Below, in pieces: positions 1 to 7,380 of a stretch of 14,556 nt of DNA. The position numbers and the translations under genes were made by a program. The DNA comes from Methanocellaceae archaeon UBA148. GTDB lineage: Archaea > Halobacteriota > UBA148. Position 1 is the first letter of the stretch. Each line of letters begins with the position of its first letter. Where the stretch lies: the NCBI GenBank assembly GCA_002495885.1, contig DAHG01000010.1, forward strand, positions 1 to 14,556. The letters run 5' to 3'. The notes below the pieces were generated by a model, which saw only the letters and a program-made list of their open reading frames with translations, was not told the origin of the DNA and made no database searches.

Positions 1-123
1 CGAAGCGGTAAGCGTGTAATTCTTTGAAGATGCGTTTCCAATAGGTGTGGCAACCGTCGCAAGGATGGGCAGAGATGCAGGACCGATTTTATTCTTCACT
101 TTAATTACCCCCAGTTTTTTCAT
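1..123 (-). CDS. N-terminal fragment of unrecognised protein, runs off left edge
   Basis: An ATG at 123-121 opens a frame of 41 codons that is still open at the window edge; it begins MKKLGVIKVKNKIGPASLP. I do not recognise the family. The start is supported by a TATA-like box near 171-178, which would put transcription start near 149 and give a leader of about 25 nt. It lies 86 bp downstream of the ArsR-type gene on the same strand, so it could be co-transcribed with it or use its own promoter. Caution: both other frames on this strand are also open here, and one reads a Cys/His-rich stretch (HPCDGCHTYWKR) with no start codon, so a frameshift or the wrong frame cannot be excluded. Confidence 0.45.
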   Translation of the reverse strand, partial: MKKLGVIKVKNKIGPASLPILATVATPIGNASSKNYTLTAS

Positions 124-169
124 AACATGATAACATTCCCTACTTACTAAATAGAAACACTGATGACAT

Positions 170-179
170 AAATTATATG
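170..179 (-). promoter_or_regulatory. Probable archaeal TATA box for the left-edge gene
   Basis: On the minus strand the sequence reads catataatt, an A/T run of archaeal TATA type. It is about 26 nt from a plausible start site near 149, followed by a short leader to the ATG at 123. Position and composition are the only support. Confidence 0.35.
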
Positions 180-209
180 AATCATAACTCCTATCAATGT
201 TTTGATGTG

Positions 210-593
210 TTACTTAGCCCCCGTTTTTTTTTCTAAAATCCATTTGGTGCAGACATCCTCGGGTGGAGACTTTTTAATGGAATTTTTTAGTTTTGGCGGC
301 TCACATTCAGCGCACAAGCTCAATTCCTTGACGTCTGAAGATACCTCTTTAATAAATTTTAAAGCGTTTATCACACCCTTGTGAGTGACTTTGTACATTA
401 TTTTCTTTCCGTCCCGCCTGCTTTTTACCAATCCGCATTTCCTGAGTGCTTTGAGGTGAAATGAGACAAGTGTCTGTTCCAGACTCGTTTGTTCTATTAT
501 GTCGTTAACGCACATTTCACTGCTGTCCAGACACCATAGGATTTTTCTCCTGTTATTGTCCGCTATGCATTTCAGAAATCTTTCTTCGCTCAT
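210..593 (-). CDS. ArsR/SmtB-family winged-helix transcriptional regulator
   Basis: A 127-residue protein with an ArsR-type winged helix: helices over residues 4-50, recognition helix around TLVSFHLKALRKCGLV (41-56), then a beta wing with RRDGKKIMYKV (59-69). The usual metal-binding ELCVCDL helix is here SEMCVNDI, so only one of its two cysteines (C28) remains. Other cysteines are C9, C21, C53 and a C-terminal set C94, C97, C115, which could form a different metal, redox or ligand site (inference). The frame can be extended to a TTG at 614, but the ATG at 593 is preferred: the TATA box at 618-628 places transcription start near 597, so the message would be nearly leaderless. It is divergent from the reductive dehalogenase gene and very likely controls it and itself. 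Confidence 0.85.
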   Translation of the reverse strand: MSEERFLKCIADNNRRKILWCLDSSEMCVNDIIEQTSLEQTLVSFHLKALRKCGLVKSRRDGKKIMYKVTHKGVINALKFIKEVSSDVKELSLCAECEPPKLKNSIKKSPPEDVCTKWILEKKTGAK

Positions 594-616
594 GTTACAA
601 TCAAATATGGACAAAG

Positions 617-629
617 GCTTATATATAGA
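617..629. promoter_or_regulatory. Divergent promoter core: near-symmetric TATA box between arsR-type and rdhA-like genes
   Basis: The run cttatatatag reads as a TATA box on both strands. Leftward it sits about 26 nt from a start near 597, just ahead of the regulator ATG at 593. Rightward it would start transcription near 650, about 43 nt before the ATG at 693. A second A/T run at 651-660 could serve the rightward gene instead. The regulator probably binds near here, but I see no clear operator palindrome. Confidence 0.5.
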
Positions 630-692
630 TAACTGCTAATATCTCTTCCTGTTTAATTATGCTTTGTTCATATAATGGTGGGGGAACAGAAA

Positions 693-2099
693 ATGGCAGA
701 GGAACAGAACGAAGAAAAATTTAAAAAGTTAACGAGAAGGGAGGTCCTTGCAGGTACAGGCGGGTTCGTGGCTGGAGTAGCTGTAGGATCTGGAGGGGTA
801 TCTCTCTTGTTGCCCCCAAAGGAAGTAGAGGTAATAAAAGAAGTAAAGGTTCCTGTAGAAGTAATAAAAGAAGTACCTGTAGAAGTAATAAAAGAAGTAG
901 AGGTAATTAAGGAAGTGGGGGCAGTCAAAGAAGTAGAGATAAACAGATTCGCCTGTCCATACTGCGACGGGACATTCAGTACGTTGGGTGCCTTGAGAGT
1001 TCACGTTGATTCAGAACATCAACCGACACCGACATCCGCCAGGGAGAGTGAGGGCAGACCCACTTACGTCAATAAGGTCGATAAACCCACCTATGACGAT
1101 TTTATAGTAGGGACAGTTGAGCAATTTGATCAGAAGAATGAAGTGTTTTGCAGATCTTTGTGGGACGAGGAGTACAAAAAGAGACGTGCGGCTGCTCCCG
1201 TAATAGAGGTTGATAAGCTGGTGATGCTGGACGGAAACGCCCTCTATGCCGGTGCCATATATGTGGATGATAAGGCTGGTAGCGACGCTCCTAATTATTC
1301 TGGATTTCAGGGTCACCAGACGGGTTTCGGCGGGCTATATGACTGGGAAGAGCCCGTAGGTACACAGAAATTCCCTGTTTCAGATCCAGTAGAGATGTCC
1401 GAGAAAATCAAGAAGGTGGCGAAATTTTACGGAGCAGACCTTGTCGGAATATGTGAGCTCGACCAACGCTGGGTGTACTCCAACTATTTTGATAGGGCGA
1501 CTGGCAACTTTGGTGAACTCGATATACCCTATAAATACGCGATAGTGCTTGTGGTCGAAATGGACTGGGAAGGAATCGAAACGTCTCCTGGCTATGAAGC
1601 CTCCGCAGCAACAGCTCTCGGATACTCCAATATGGCTGAGGTGGCATCAAAACTTGCTAGATACATACGTTCACTGGGATATCCAGCCATACCCAGCGGC
1701 AACGACACTGCACAGAGCATCCCGCTTGCCATTGACGCCGGTCTGGGGGAACTTGGGAGGCTCGGACTGCTCATAACTCCTGAATTCGGGCCACGAGTCA
1801 GGCTCTGCAAGGTGTTAACCGACTTGCCCTTGAAGCCTGACAAGCCGATTGAATTCAGGATACAAAGGTTCTGCGAGTCGTGTGTCCTCTGCGCCAAAAG
1901 CTGCCCTGTCGGAGCCATCAAGTTCGGAGATCGCACCACTGAACCGACTTCCTTTTCTAACAGGACAGGTATACTGAGATGGCCCGTAGACGTTGTAAAA
2001 TGCCATATCTTTTGGAAAACGAACCTCACGTCCTGTTCCAATTGCATAGCTGCTTGTCCTTGGTCAGATATGGGCAATTCGGGGCGAGGTAAAGTATAA
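693..2099 (+). CDS. rdhA: Tat-exported reductive dehalogenase-like (RdhA/QueG-type) protein with C2H2 zinc finger
   Basis: 468 residues. The N-terminus has a twin-arginine signal, LTRREVLAG (R15-R16), and a hydrophobic segment, so export is likely. Residues about 43-82 are a Val/Glu/Lys repeat based on PVEVIKEV, probably a stalk. Residues 88-109 match a classical C2H2 zinc finger: C88-x2-C91-x12-H104-x4-H109 with the usual Phe and Leu. The corrinoid-binding dehalogenase region follows, with VGICELDQRWVYSNYF and GLGELGRLGLLITPEFGPR. Two [4Fe-4S] sites end the protein: C394, C397, C400, C404 and C437, C448, C451, C455. RdhA enzymes remove halides from organohalides using cobamide and electrons from the two clusters; substrate is unknown. 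It stops 13 residues after the last cysteine, so the usual C-terminal tail of some 50 residues is missing. No RdhB anchor is seen. ATG 693 is chosen over ATG 675 because GGTGGGGGA lies 7-8 nt upstream. Confidence 0.88.
   Translation: MAEEQNEEKFKKLTRREVLAGTGGFVAGVAVGSGGVSLLLPPKEVEVIKEVKVPVEVIKEVPVEVIKEVEVIKEVGAVKEVEINRFACPYCDGTFSTLGALRVHVDSEHQPTPTSARESEGRPTYVNKVDKPTYDDFIVGTVEQFDQKNEVFCRSLWDEEYKKRRAAAPVIEVDKLVMLDGNALYAGAIYVDDKAGSDAPNYSGFQGHQTGFGGLYDWEEPVGTQKFPVSDPVEMSEKIKKVAKFYGADLVGICELDQRWVYSNYFDRATGNFGELDIPYKYAIVLVVEMDWEGIETSPGYEASAATALGYSNMAEVASKLARYIRSLGYPAIPSGNDTAQSIPLAIDAGLGELGRLGLLITPEFGPRVRLCKVLTDLPLKPDKPIEFRIQRFCESCVLCAKSCPVGAIKFGDRTTEPTSFSNRTGILRWPVDVVKCHIFWKTNLTSCSNCIAACPWSDMGNSGRGKV
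852..899 (+). repeat. Perfect 24-bp tandem duplication inside the rdhA-like stalk
   Basis: Two back-to-back identical 24-bp units (852-875 and 876-899), each encoding PVEVIKEV. Degenerate copies of the same unit flank them from about 826 to 935. Perfect DNA identity of neighbouring units suggests recent slippage expansion of the stalk. Confidence 0.9.
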
Positions 2100-2162
2100 C
2101 ATTTGAGTGCGGGTATTTAACAAGGCATAAAAAACATATTAAAATAAAATAAAGTCAAAATC

Positions 2163-2717
2163 TCAAGACCTTTTCAGGTTAATCCTGATTCTGTCGTGAA
2201 GTATGACCGATAGAATACCTATTATGCCAGCCACCACTATGAGATCATAACCAGGTCCGAAATTCGTAACGACGTCATATCCTTCTATCATTACTTTGCC
2301 TTCAATTTCCACCGTCGGTATTTGTATCATGGCCCCCATCTTAAGAGCATCTATTCTCGCTTGTAGCCTCATCTTGAAGGCATAGCGTATGGCTAAACAC
2401 ATCAAACTCGAAACAAGGATCAAAGGTATCCCGATCTTCTTTTTCAAAAAGCTCCCCATAAAAATCATCAAGATCATGATTATCAGCACAACGAAGAACC
2501 ATTGCAAACTGTGGCCAATATTCGGTATGAAGTCCAGACCCTCTGATGGAATGGTGCCCACTAACGAATGTGGATAGACCTCTATCCCTATTCCTTCTCC
2601 CACTGCTCCGACGAACCAAATTCTCCACCAGTAAAAGCACATGGACAAAATGATAAAAACAATTGCCATAAGGGCAAAAGGATTTCTCAAAACAGTAAAT
2701 CTCGATTTAACGTTCAT
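2163..2717 (-). CDS. Four-helix integral membrane protein of unknown function
   Basis: 184 residues, family not recognised. Hydrophobic segments at about 14-36, 70-90, 96-113 and 157-173 look like transmembrane helices. The loop between helices 1 and 2 (about 37-69) is Gly/Pro-rich, and that between 3 and 4 (114-156) is mixed, with the motif MIQIPTVEIEGKV. The C-terminus is basic (DRIRINLKRS), favouring a cytoplasmic end. The ATG at 2717 follows the upstream radical SAM stop by 28 bp, so the two are probably co-transcribed; I see no good ribosome site. It converges on the reductive dehalogenase gene with 63 bp between stops. Although a membrane protein next to an RdhA invites the name RdhB, it is on the opposite strand, about twice the usual RdhB length, and has four rather than three helices. 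Confidence 0.75.
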   Translation of the reverse strand: MNVKSRFTVLRNPFALMAIVFIILSMCFYWWRIWFVGAVGEGIGIEVYPHSLVGTIPSEGLDFIPNIGHSLQWFFVVLIIMILMIFMGSFLKKKIGIPLILVSSLMCLAIRYAFKMRLQARIDALKMGAMIQIPTVEIEGKVMIEGYDVVTNFGPGYDLIVVAGIIGILSVILHDRIRINLKRS

Positions 2718-2745
2718 GTAATATATTTCTCTAAATAATACTATT

Positions 2746-4257
2746 TTAAACTTTCGAGTTCACTTTCGTGTTTATTTCCTTTCCTTTCATCATCCTTGTT
2801 TTTAAGCTGGCCTTTAAAAAAGGTGCTATCGCTCGTAAATTTTTTGCCATCCACATCCTTCTGAATCTATGTCTGAAATTTCTATAAATGTGCTTAACCA
2901 AGTATTCAGGTCTCCACAAGAACTTCGTGTAGCCATCTTCTATCAGGGTGTCCAACTCTCTTTTCGATAGCTTACTGTTTAACTCATAGACATTTATACC
3001 AGATGTCTCCCATCTTTTTTCAATAAAATCATTTGTCAGATACCCTTTCTCTTTCAGTTCATCCCAAATTGGAGTATCTGGCTTTACAGACAGGGAAAAT
3101 AAAATTAAAGCATCCAAGTCCAAGGAGAATCCAAAATCAACTGTTCTTTTGGCTTCTTCGTAGGTTTCGTCTGGAGCACCTAAAAGGAACGTGCCTATAA
3201 TGCAACTTATGCCCGCTCTTCTGGCAGCCTCAACGGTTTTCCTGCTTAGTTCAGGAGTGATACGCTTGCAGTAATAATCTAATATTCTTTGATTTGCGCT
3301 TTCAAATCCGAACAAAATGGAATCACAACCAGCATCTTTCATCGCTTCGAACATTTCGTATGACCCATTTTCAACCGACATTTCCACGCTCCAATAAACC
3401 TTAAGTCCACGCTCTTTAATTAGTTTGCAAATTTCGAAAACTCTCTTTTTATCTGCGCTGAAATTATCGTCTACAAAAAAAACGTGTTTATAGCCCTGCC
3501 CCTCCAAAAGCTCCAACTCGTCTACGACGTTCTTAGCGGACCTTCCGCGCCATCCGCTGTGATTAGACCCGGCTTGACAAAACCTACAAGAATTCGGACA
3601 CCCCCGGGATGTTAGCATTCCGGTATATTTGCCTACCGTAAATCTAACTTTGAAATCCCCCCATGATAGGGAAAGGTCATAGTTTGTCTTAAGAAGATTT
3701 CTGTTTGGAAACGGTAAGTCATCCAGGTCTCTTATCTGGGGTGCTGCTTCATTTAAAACTAGTTTTTTGTCCTCTCTGTAAACCAGTCCTCTGACATTTT
3801 TCAAGTTTTGCCCATTTTCTAGCTCTCTAAGCAAATTAAGTGTTGTATATTCCCCATCTCCCTGTATCAGGTAATCCACAAAACCGTATTTGTTCATAAG
3901 TCTTTCAGGGTATATCGTTGCTGATGGGCCCCCGTAGATTATTTTTATATCAGGATATCTGTCTTTTATCTCCTTTGCTAATCTGTGGGCGTTAAAACAG
4001 GATGCAGTTAAAATGCTAAATCCGATCACATCAGGATGGGTTTCTTTTATGTACCCTAACAGTTCATCATCAGACCATTTTAAAGCATCGTTATCTATCA
4101 AACTAACTTCATAGCCTTGATTTTCTAACACAGTTGCTACATATAAGAGGCCCAGAGGAGGCGAAACTCCGCTTGCGTATACTGAAAATGTCCTCTTCAA
4201 CGGGTGAAATTGAAACCAACTTCCATCGTATGCAGGGTTTATTAGCAATATCCTCAA
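2746..4257 (-). CDS. B12-binding-domain radical SAM protein (class B-type)
   Basis: 503 residues. The N-terminal half is a cobalamin-binding Rossmann-like domain: MRILLINPAYDGS opening strand, SPPLGLLYVA, PDVIGFSILTAS, IYGGPSATIYPE and DYLIQGDGE. The radical SAM core begins at TSRGCPNSCRFCQ with the C-x3-C-x2-C cluster ligands C220, C224, C227, followed by FFVDDNF and a TIM-barrel-like remainder. The C-terminus (about 445-503) is basic. This family performs C-methylations and ring rearrangements on lipids, cofactors and natural products; the substrate here is unknown. The start is TTG at 4257, fixed by the conserved M-R-I-L-L-I-N-P beginning. Just upstream, ATG AAA CGT TGA forms a three-codon frame whose stop overlaps that TTG. 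The membrane protein gene follows after 28 bp. Confidence 0.9.
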   Translation of the reverse strand: MRILLINPAYDGSWFQFHPLKRTFSVYASGVSPPLGLLYVATVLENQGYEVSLIDNDALKWSDDELLGYIKETHPDVIGFSILTASCFNAHRLAKEIKDRYPDIKIIYGGPSATIYPERLMNKYGFVDYLIQGDGEYTTLNLLRELENGQNLKNVRGLVYREDKKLVLNEAAPQIRDLDDLPFPNRNLLKTNYDLSLSWGDFKVRFTVGKYTGMLTSRGCPNSCRFCQAGSNHSGWRGRSAKNVVDELELLEGQGYKHVFFVDDNFSADKKRVFEICKLIKERGLKVYWSVEMSVENGSYEMFEAMKDAGCDSILFGFESANQRILDYYCKRITPELSRKTVEAARRAGISCIIGTFLLGAPDETYEEAKRTVDFGFSLDLDALILFSLSVKPDTPIWDELKEKGYLTNDFIEKRWETSGINVYELNSKLSKRELDTLIEDGYTKFLWRPEYLVKHIYRNFRHRFRRMWMAKNLRAIAPFLKASLKTRMMKGKEINTKVNSKV

Positions 4258-4337
4258 CGTTTCATCTCACTGTGGTATTTACTTTGGATACATGGCATGG
4301 TATAGTTAGTAGCCTTACGACGTTAATTCGTATACAT

Positions 4338-4346
4338 CTATATATT
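4338..4346 (-). promoter_or_regulatory. Probable TATA box of the radical SAM / membrane protein pair
   Basis: The minus strand reads aatatatag here, about 26 nt before a plausible transcription start near 4316, giving a leader of about 60 nt to the TTG start at 4257. An alternative A/T run lies further upstream near 4445-4460, which would give a leader of roughly 180 nt. Confidence 0.35.
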
Positions 4347-4466
4347 CCAACTAAACTTTTGTATTTTTATTAGAACTTTCAGTTTCATCACAGAGCATAT
4401 AATCTTTTCTCTATTCGTTGAATCCAGTTTACTCAATTGTTCTTACTATTTATTATCTTATCTTAA

Positions 4467-4498
4467 CATCCAATCATCGGCTTGGTTGACAACGTTTA
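4467..4498 (-). repeat. Upstream element, copy 1 (shared with 7381-7412)
   Basis: Ungapped match of 26 out of 32 bases to 7381-7412, with an identical 12-bp core catcggcttggt (plus-strand reading) at 4475-4486. The core is 218 bp upstream of the radical SAM start at 4257; copy 2 is 209 bp upstream of the luxE-like start. Both are also followed, in the direction of transcription, by A/T-rich sequence. Confidence 0.6.
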
Positions 4499-4694
4499 GC
4501 ATCGGCAATACCGTTAAGCACAATAGATTCTATCTGGTTATAGACGGAGTCAAATGAGACTTTAAGCAGATCGTATAGAAAATACATATCTGCTGTCCTA
4601 TTGTAGGCTATAAGGCGAATTGATGCAACCTGAGGTTTTGGCGAGTGCTATAAATCGCTGAGATTTTTGACTAATAGTTTTTGTATCAAAATTT

Positions 4695-6050
4695 TTAATC
4701 TTTATAGTCGATTTCTACCCACCTAACTAAATCAGATAAAGGAAAAACACCATCGTGTGATGCTCCGGGTGCAAAGTAACCCATGCTTCCGATGTGGGTT
4801 ATACGATCAGCGCCTTTCAACGTCAACTCATCTCTAAATTCCTTTATCCTTTTTTCAGGATAAACCGCCACGCTTTGAATACTGCTGTCAATATGTGGTA
4901 AAGCCTCTCTTAGGCTCTTAACCGTAAATAAGTACAGTGTCCTGCTTAAAGGCTGTCTAAGTGCTCTTTTTACATCCTTTGATATTATCAAAGTCCATTC
5001 TGTTCCCTCTGACTCAAATACCTTTTCACCATAAAATTTGGCTACCAATCTTTCGTGGCTTATCTCAGCATGCTTATTTATATCCACAAAACCTTTGGGT
5101 AATCTTTTGTTTTCTTCTCTTAAACTCTTGGCCAATGATTTGCAAAATTCCTCCCCATTTCCTTCAACAAAGGTAAATTGGGGGCTATGACATGCCTCTT
5201 GATCATATAACACAAGATCGTGAGCAACCTTATCTGTAACCTCTTTCAGGTTTTTAAATGCCTCCTTTCCGATCAATTGCATACTTCTCTTGGGGCCAAA
5301 TTCCAGGAGTTTGGTGTTATGTCCACTCTTCTTTCTTACAGATTCAATGGCATCTCCGCCTCCCCAAACACAAATAGCATTGGATAAGGATATGATTTCA
5401 TCACCAATCTTTGAATCCCCTTCCCAGTATAGCACCGATGTAGTTCTTGTTATTGGATGCTCCTTATCAACATCCCTAAAAGACAGCGTAAAATAAGTTG
5501 AGGTTATTGGATCGCCGCTAGGACGCTTTACTATATTTGCATTCTTTGTAAGACTCCCTCTTATCATAGACATAACAGAGATAGTAGGTACATTTCCAGC
5601 TAGGATATGTAAAACTCTGCCTCTCGGCTGAGCGTGAAAAAAGATATCCTTTATCTTAATCCAATCGTCCAAGAACCTCTTATCTCTTAGCTCTGCATCC
5701 ACCAAATACTCTAAATAATTCTCAGAAAGCATCTCAGCAGATAAATCATAGGCGTATTCTATCATCTCTCTGCTATAACCTGTGACCTTAGATGTGAGGC
5801 CAATAGCATCTTTTCTCAGATAATACTCTTTATCTTTCCATAATGCACCAACTTTGCTGTAAAAAGAGATTATCTCATCAAGAGTAAGTTCGTGAATATC
5901 TTTTGGTGAAGATTTGATCTTTTCTAAATCTACATCTTTAATCTCTGGAAATAAAATCTCAACCTCTACCTCTTCTGTGGTGAATTTCAGTGATGTATCC
6001 TCACCTTCTTTTAAATCTCCAGAGATTATTGACGGAATTGCTACCTTCAT
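4695..6050 (-). CDS. luxC: LuxC-like long-chain acyl-CoA / acyl-protein reductase
   Basis: 451 residues, about the normal length for LuxC (roughly 480). LuxC is an aldehyde-dehydrogenase-fold enzyme that takes an acyl group onto a cysteine and reduces it with NADPH to a fatty aldehyde. The catalytic cysteine is C287 in LYDQEACHSPQ. The Rossmann region shows RGRVLHILAGNVPTISVMSM (143-162) and NIVKRPSGDP (172-181), and the cofactor/active-site part includes CVWGGGDA and LLEFGPKRSM. The C-terminal part has QPLSRTLYLFTV and THIGSMGYFAPGASHDG. The start is ATG 6050, 2 bp after the luxE-like stop, with AAGGAG inside the end of luxE as ribosome site. The two genes are surely one transcript. In luminous bacteria LuxC and LuxE work as a complex; no luciferase gene is present here, so the aldehyde has some other use. 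Cytoplasmic. Confidence 0.9.
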   Translation of the reverse strand: MKVAIPSIISGDLKEGEDTSLKFTTEEVEVEILFPEIKDVDLEKIKSSPKDIHELTLDEIISFYSKVGALWKDKEYYLRKDAIGLTSKVTGYSREMIEYAYDLSAEMLSENYLEYLVDAELRDKRFLDDWIKIKDIFFHAQPRGRVLHILAGNVPTISVMSMIRGSLTKNANIVKRPSGDPITSTYFTLSFRDVDKEHPITRTTSVLYWEGDSKIGDEIISLSNAICVWGGGDAIESVRKKSGHNTKLLEFGPKRSMQLIGKEAFKNLKEVTDKVAHDLVLYDQEACHSPQFTFVEGNGEEFCKSLAKSLREENKRLPKGFVDINKHAEISHERLVAKFYGEKVFESEGTEWTLIISKDVKRALRQPLSRTLYLFTVKSLREALPHIDSSIQSVAVYPEKRIKEFRDELTLKGADRITHIGSMGYFAPGASHDGVFPLSDLVRWVEIDYKD

Positions 6051-6052
6051 TC

Positions 6053-7180
6053 CTATTTCTCCTTTGTGATTATATCCATGAATTGTTCAAGTCTGAGAGC
6101 ACAACCACGAGCACCTAACTTACTTATTCTCCCTTTATGTTCAACTATCTGGCCTATTCTTCCACATTTGCAGGTCCCCTCTTCAGCCACTGCCATATCT
6201 CCGGGCATTGAGAATGCTGGATAAGAGTAAATCAAACAACTAGAGAACGTAATAAGACCCACCTTGTTATTTGGAACTTCCTTATCAGTGTTTGCAGGAT
6301 CTCTAACCGATACGTGTATCCATGGTGGTACGTGCTTTTTGTGATATTCGCACTCAACCATTCCTGACATTACATCTGTCAGGCCGTAAGTATCTCTAAA
6401 CTGATTTTTTTCCACTCCAAAAGCTTCTGATAATAAATCCTCAAATTCATTTCTCGATATTTCTCCTTTAACCTTTTTCCAACCGCCAGATGTCAATAAT
6501 CTGCTTTTTTTGTCCAACTCTAATGTCATTTTTTTTGCTTTTAAATAATTTACCAGTTCCACGAAAGCAAATGGTGGGCCAAATAAATGCTGTGGTTTCT
6601 CGGATTTTTCTATAACCTCTATAACATATTCGGGGTCAAATTTTCCTTTCCTCACAGTATAAATTATCTTCTCATCAGGATATCCTAAAAACTTCATGGC
6701 ATGATGGAATCCTTGAACCATTCCCGTGTCTGACTCTTTTGGCGATGGTGTTAGCATAATAATAGTTCCCCCTTTTACGCCACCCACCTGGAGAAACCCT
6801 TTCGCAACTCCAGGCGCCATCCTCTTCATATTTTCCATATCAAATGGGTATCTGCTGGGTGTGCCGGAAGTTCCGCTGGTCGTGAAAACTTTTACTATTT
6901 CGCTCTCTGGAATGCTCAACACCAGTTTTTTCGCGTCTCTGAAGATGTCAGAAGGAATTGGCTGTATCTTAGTCAAATCCTCATAGGTTTTTATGTCACT
7001 CGGCTTTACATTGTGTAATTTACAATATTCCCTATATTCAGGGCAATTTTCGAAGTGATAAGTAATGGCTTGTTTAAAAGCTTTAAGTTTCAGTTGTTTT
7101 AGTTCTTTGATTGGTATATGGTAGGGATCTGGATGATTTAACAATTTTTCAAATTCTAATTTAATTTTTTCATCTCCCAT
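6053..7180 (-). CDS. luxE: LuxE-like acyl-protein synthetase (acyl-activating enzyme)
   Basis: 375 residues, close to the normal LuxE length. LuxE forms acyl-AMP from a fatty acid and ATP, takes the acyl group on a C-terminal cysteine and hands it to LuxC. Motifs seen: the adenylate-forming loop TTSGTSGTPSRYP (100-112), LLTSGGWKKVKGE (228-240), DTYGLTDVMSG (263-273), and the end IYSYPAFSMPGDMAVAEEG. The acceptor cysteine is probably C360 in LGARGCALRLEQF, matching the position of the acylated cysteine near the C-terminus of Vibrio LuxE. A CKCGRIG motif precedes it (C337, C339). The ATG at 7180 has only a weak ribosome site. Paired tightly with the downstream luxC-like gene; AOR lies 300 bp upstream on the same strand. 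The substrate acid cannot be read from the sequence. A phenylacetate-CoA-ligase relative is the main alternative, less likely given the LuxC partner. Confidence 0.9.
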   Translation of the reverse strand: MGDEKIKLEFEKLLNHPDPYHIPIKELKQLKLKAFKQAITYHFENCPEYREYCKLHNVKPSDIKTYEDLTKIQPIPSDIFRDAKKLVLSIPESEIVKVFTTSGTSGTPSRYPFDMENMKRMAPGVAKGFLQVGGVKGGTIIMLTPSPKESDTGMVQGFHHAMKFLGYPDEKIIYTVRKGKFDPEYVIEVIEKSEKPQHLFGPPFAFVELVNYLKAKKMTLELDKKSRLLTSGGWKKVKGEISRNEFEDLLSEAFGVEKNQFRDTYGLTDVMSGMVECEYHKKHVPPWIHVSVRDPANTDKEVPNNKVGLITFSSCLIYSYPAFSMPGDMAVAEEGTCKCGRIGQIVEHKGRISKLGARGCALRLEQFMDIITKEK

Positions 7181-7286
7181 TTTTTCATCTCTGATTGACC
7201 GCTAAAGAAATAGTCTCTCATGGTTAAATCAAATCGTCTTTTACTTGCAACGAATAGTATTAGGAAGGCAGGTTCCGACATTTCAT

Positions 7287-7315
7287 TTCTATGTAAACCA
7301 TTATTCTATGTAAAC
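7287..7315 (-). promoter_or_regulatory. Paired 12-bp direct repeats upstream of luxE-like gene, possible operator
   Basis: TTCTATGTAAAC occurs at 7287-7298 and again at 7304-7315, two perfect copies with a 17-bp pitch, 107-135 bp upstream of the luxE ATG. A TATA-like sequence (gcatatag on the minus strand, about 7318-7325) lies immediately upstream. Direct repeats next to a core promoter are typical of archaeal regulator sites; the regulator is unknown. Confidence 0.45.
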
Positions 7316-7380
7316 ATCTATATGCTAATTTATGCATTTATGCACGTAACCCTATAAAAAGACTCTTGTTATTATTTTAC

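Larger units (their letters stand above)
4258..4694. other. Intergenic region between luxC-like stop and radical SAM start
   Basis: 437 bp with no gene I can support. It holds the TATA-like box at 4338-4346 and the 32-bp element shared with the luxE upstream region (4467-4498). On the minus strand a 37-codon frame beginning at ATG 4587 and ending in the element (TGA at 4476-4474) reads like coding sequence (MYFLYDLLKVSFDSVYNQIE at its start) and is open for some 20 codons further upstream. It may be a small gene or the tail of a lost one. Confidence 0.5.

Noticed and set aside
2163..2717. Membrane protein as RdhB anchor
   Set aside because: Opposite strand to the rdhA-like gene, about twice the usual length, four helices rather than three, and instead linked to the radical SAM gene.
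4695..7180. A bioluminescence (lux) operon
   Set aside because: No luxA, luxB or luxD is present, the setting is anaerobic, and luciferase needs oxygen.
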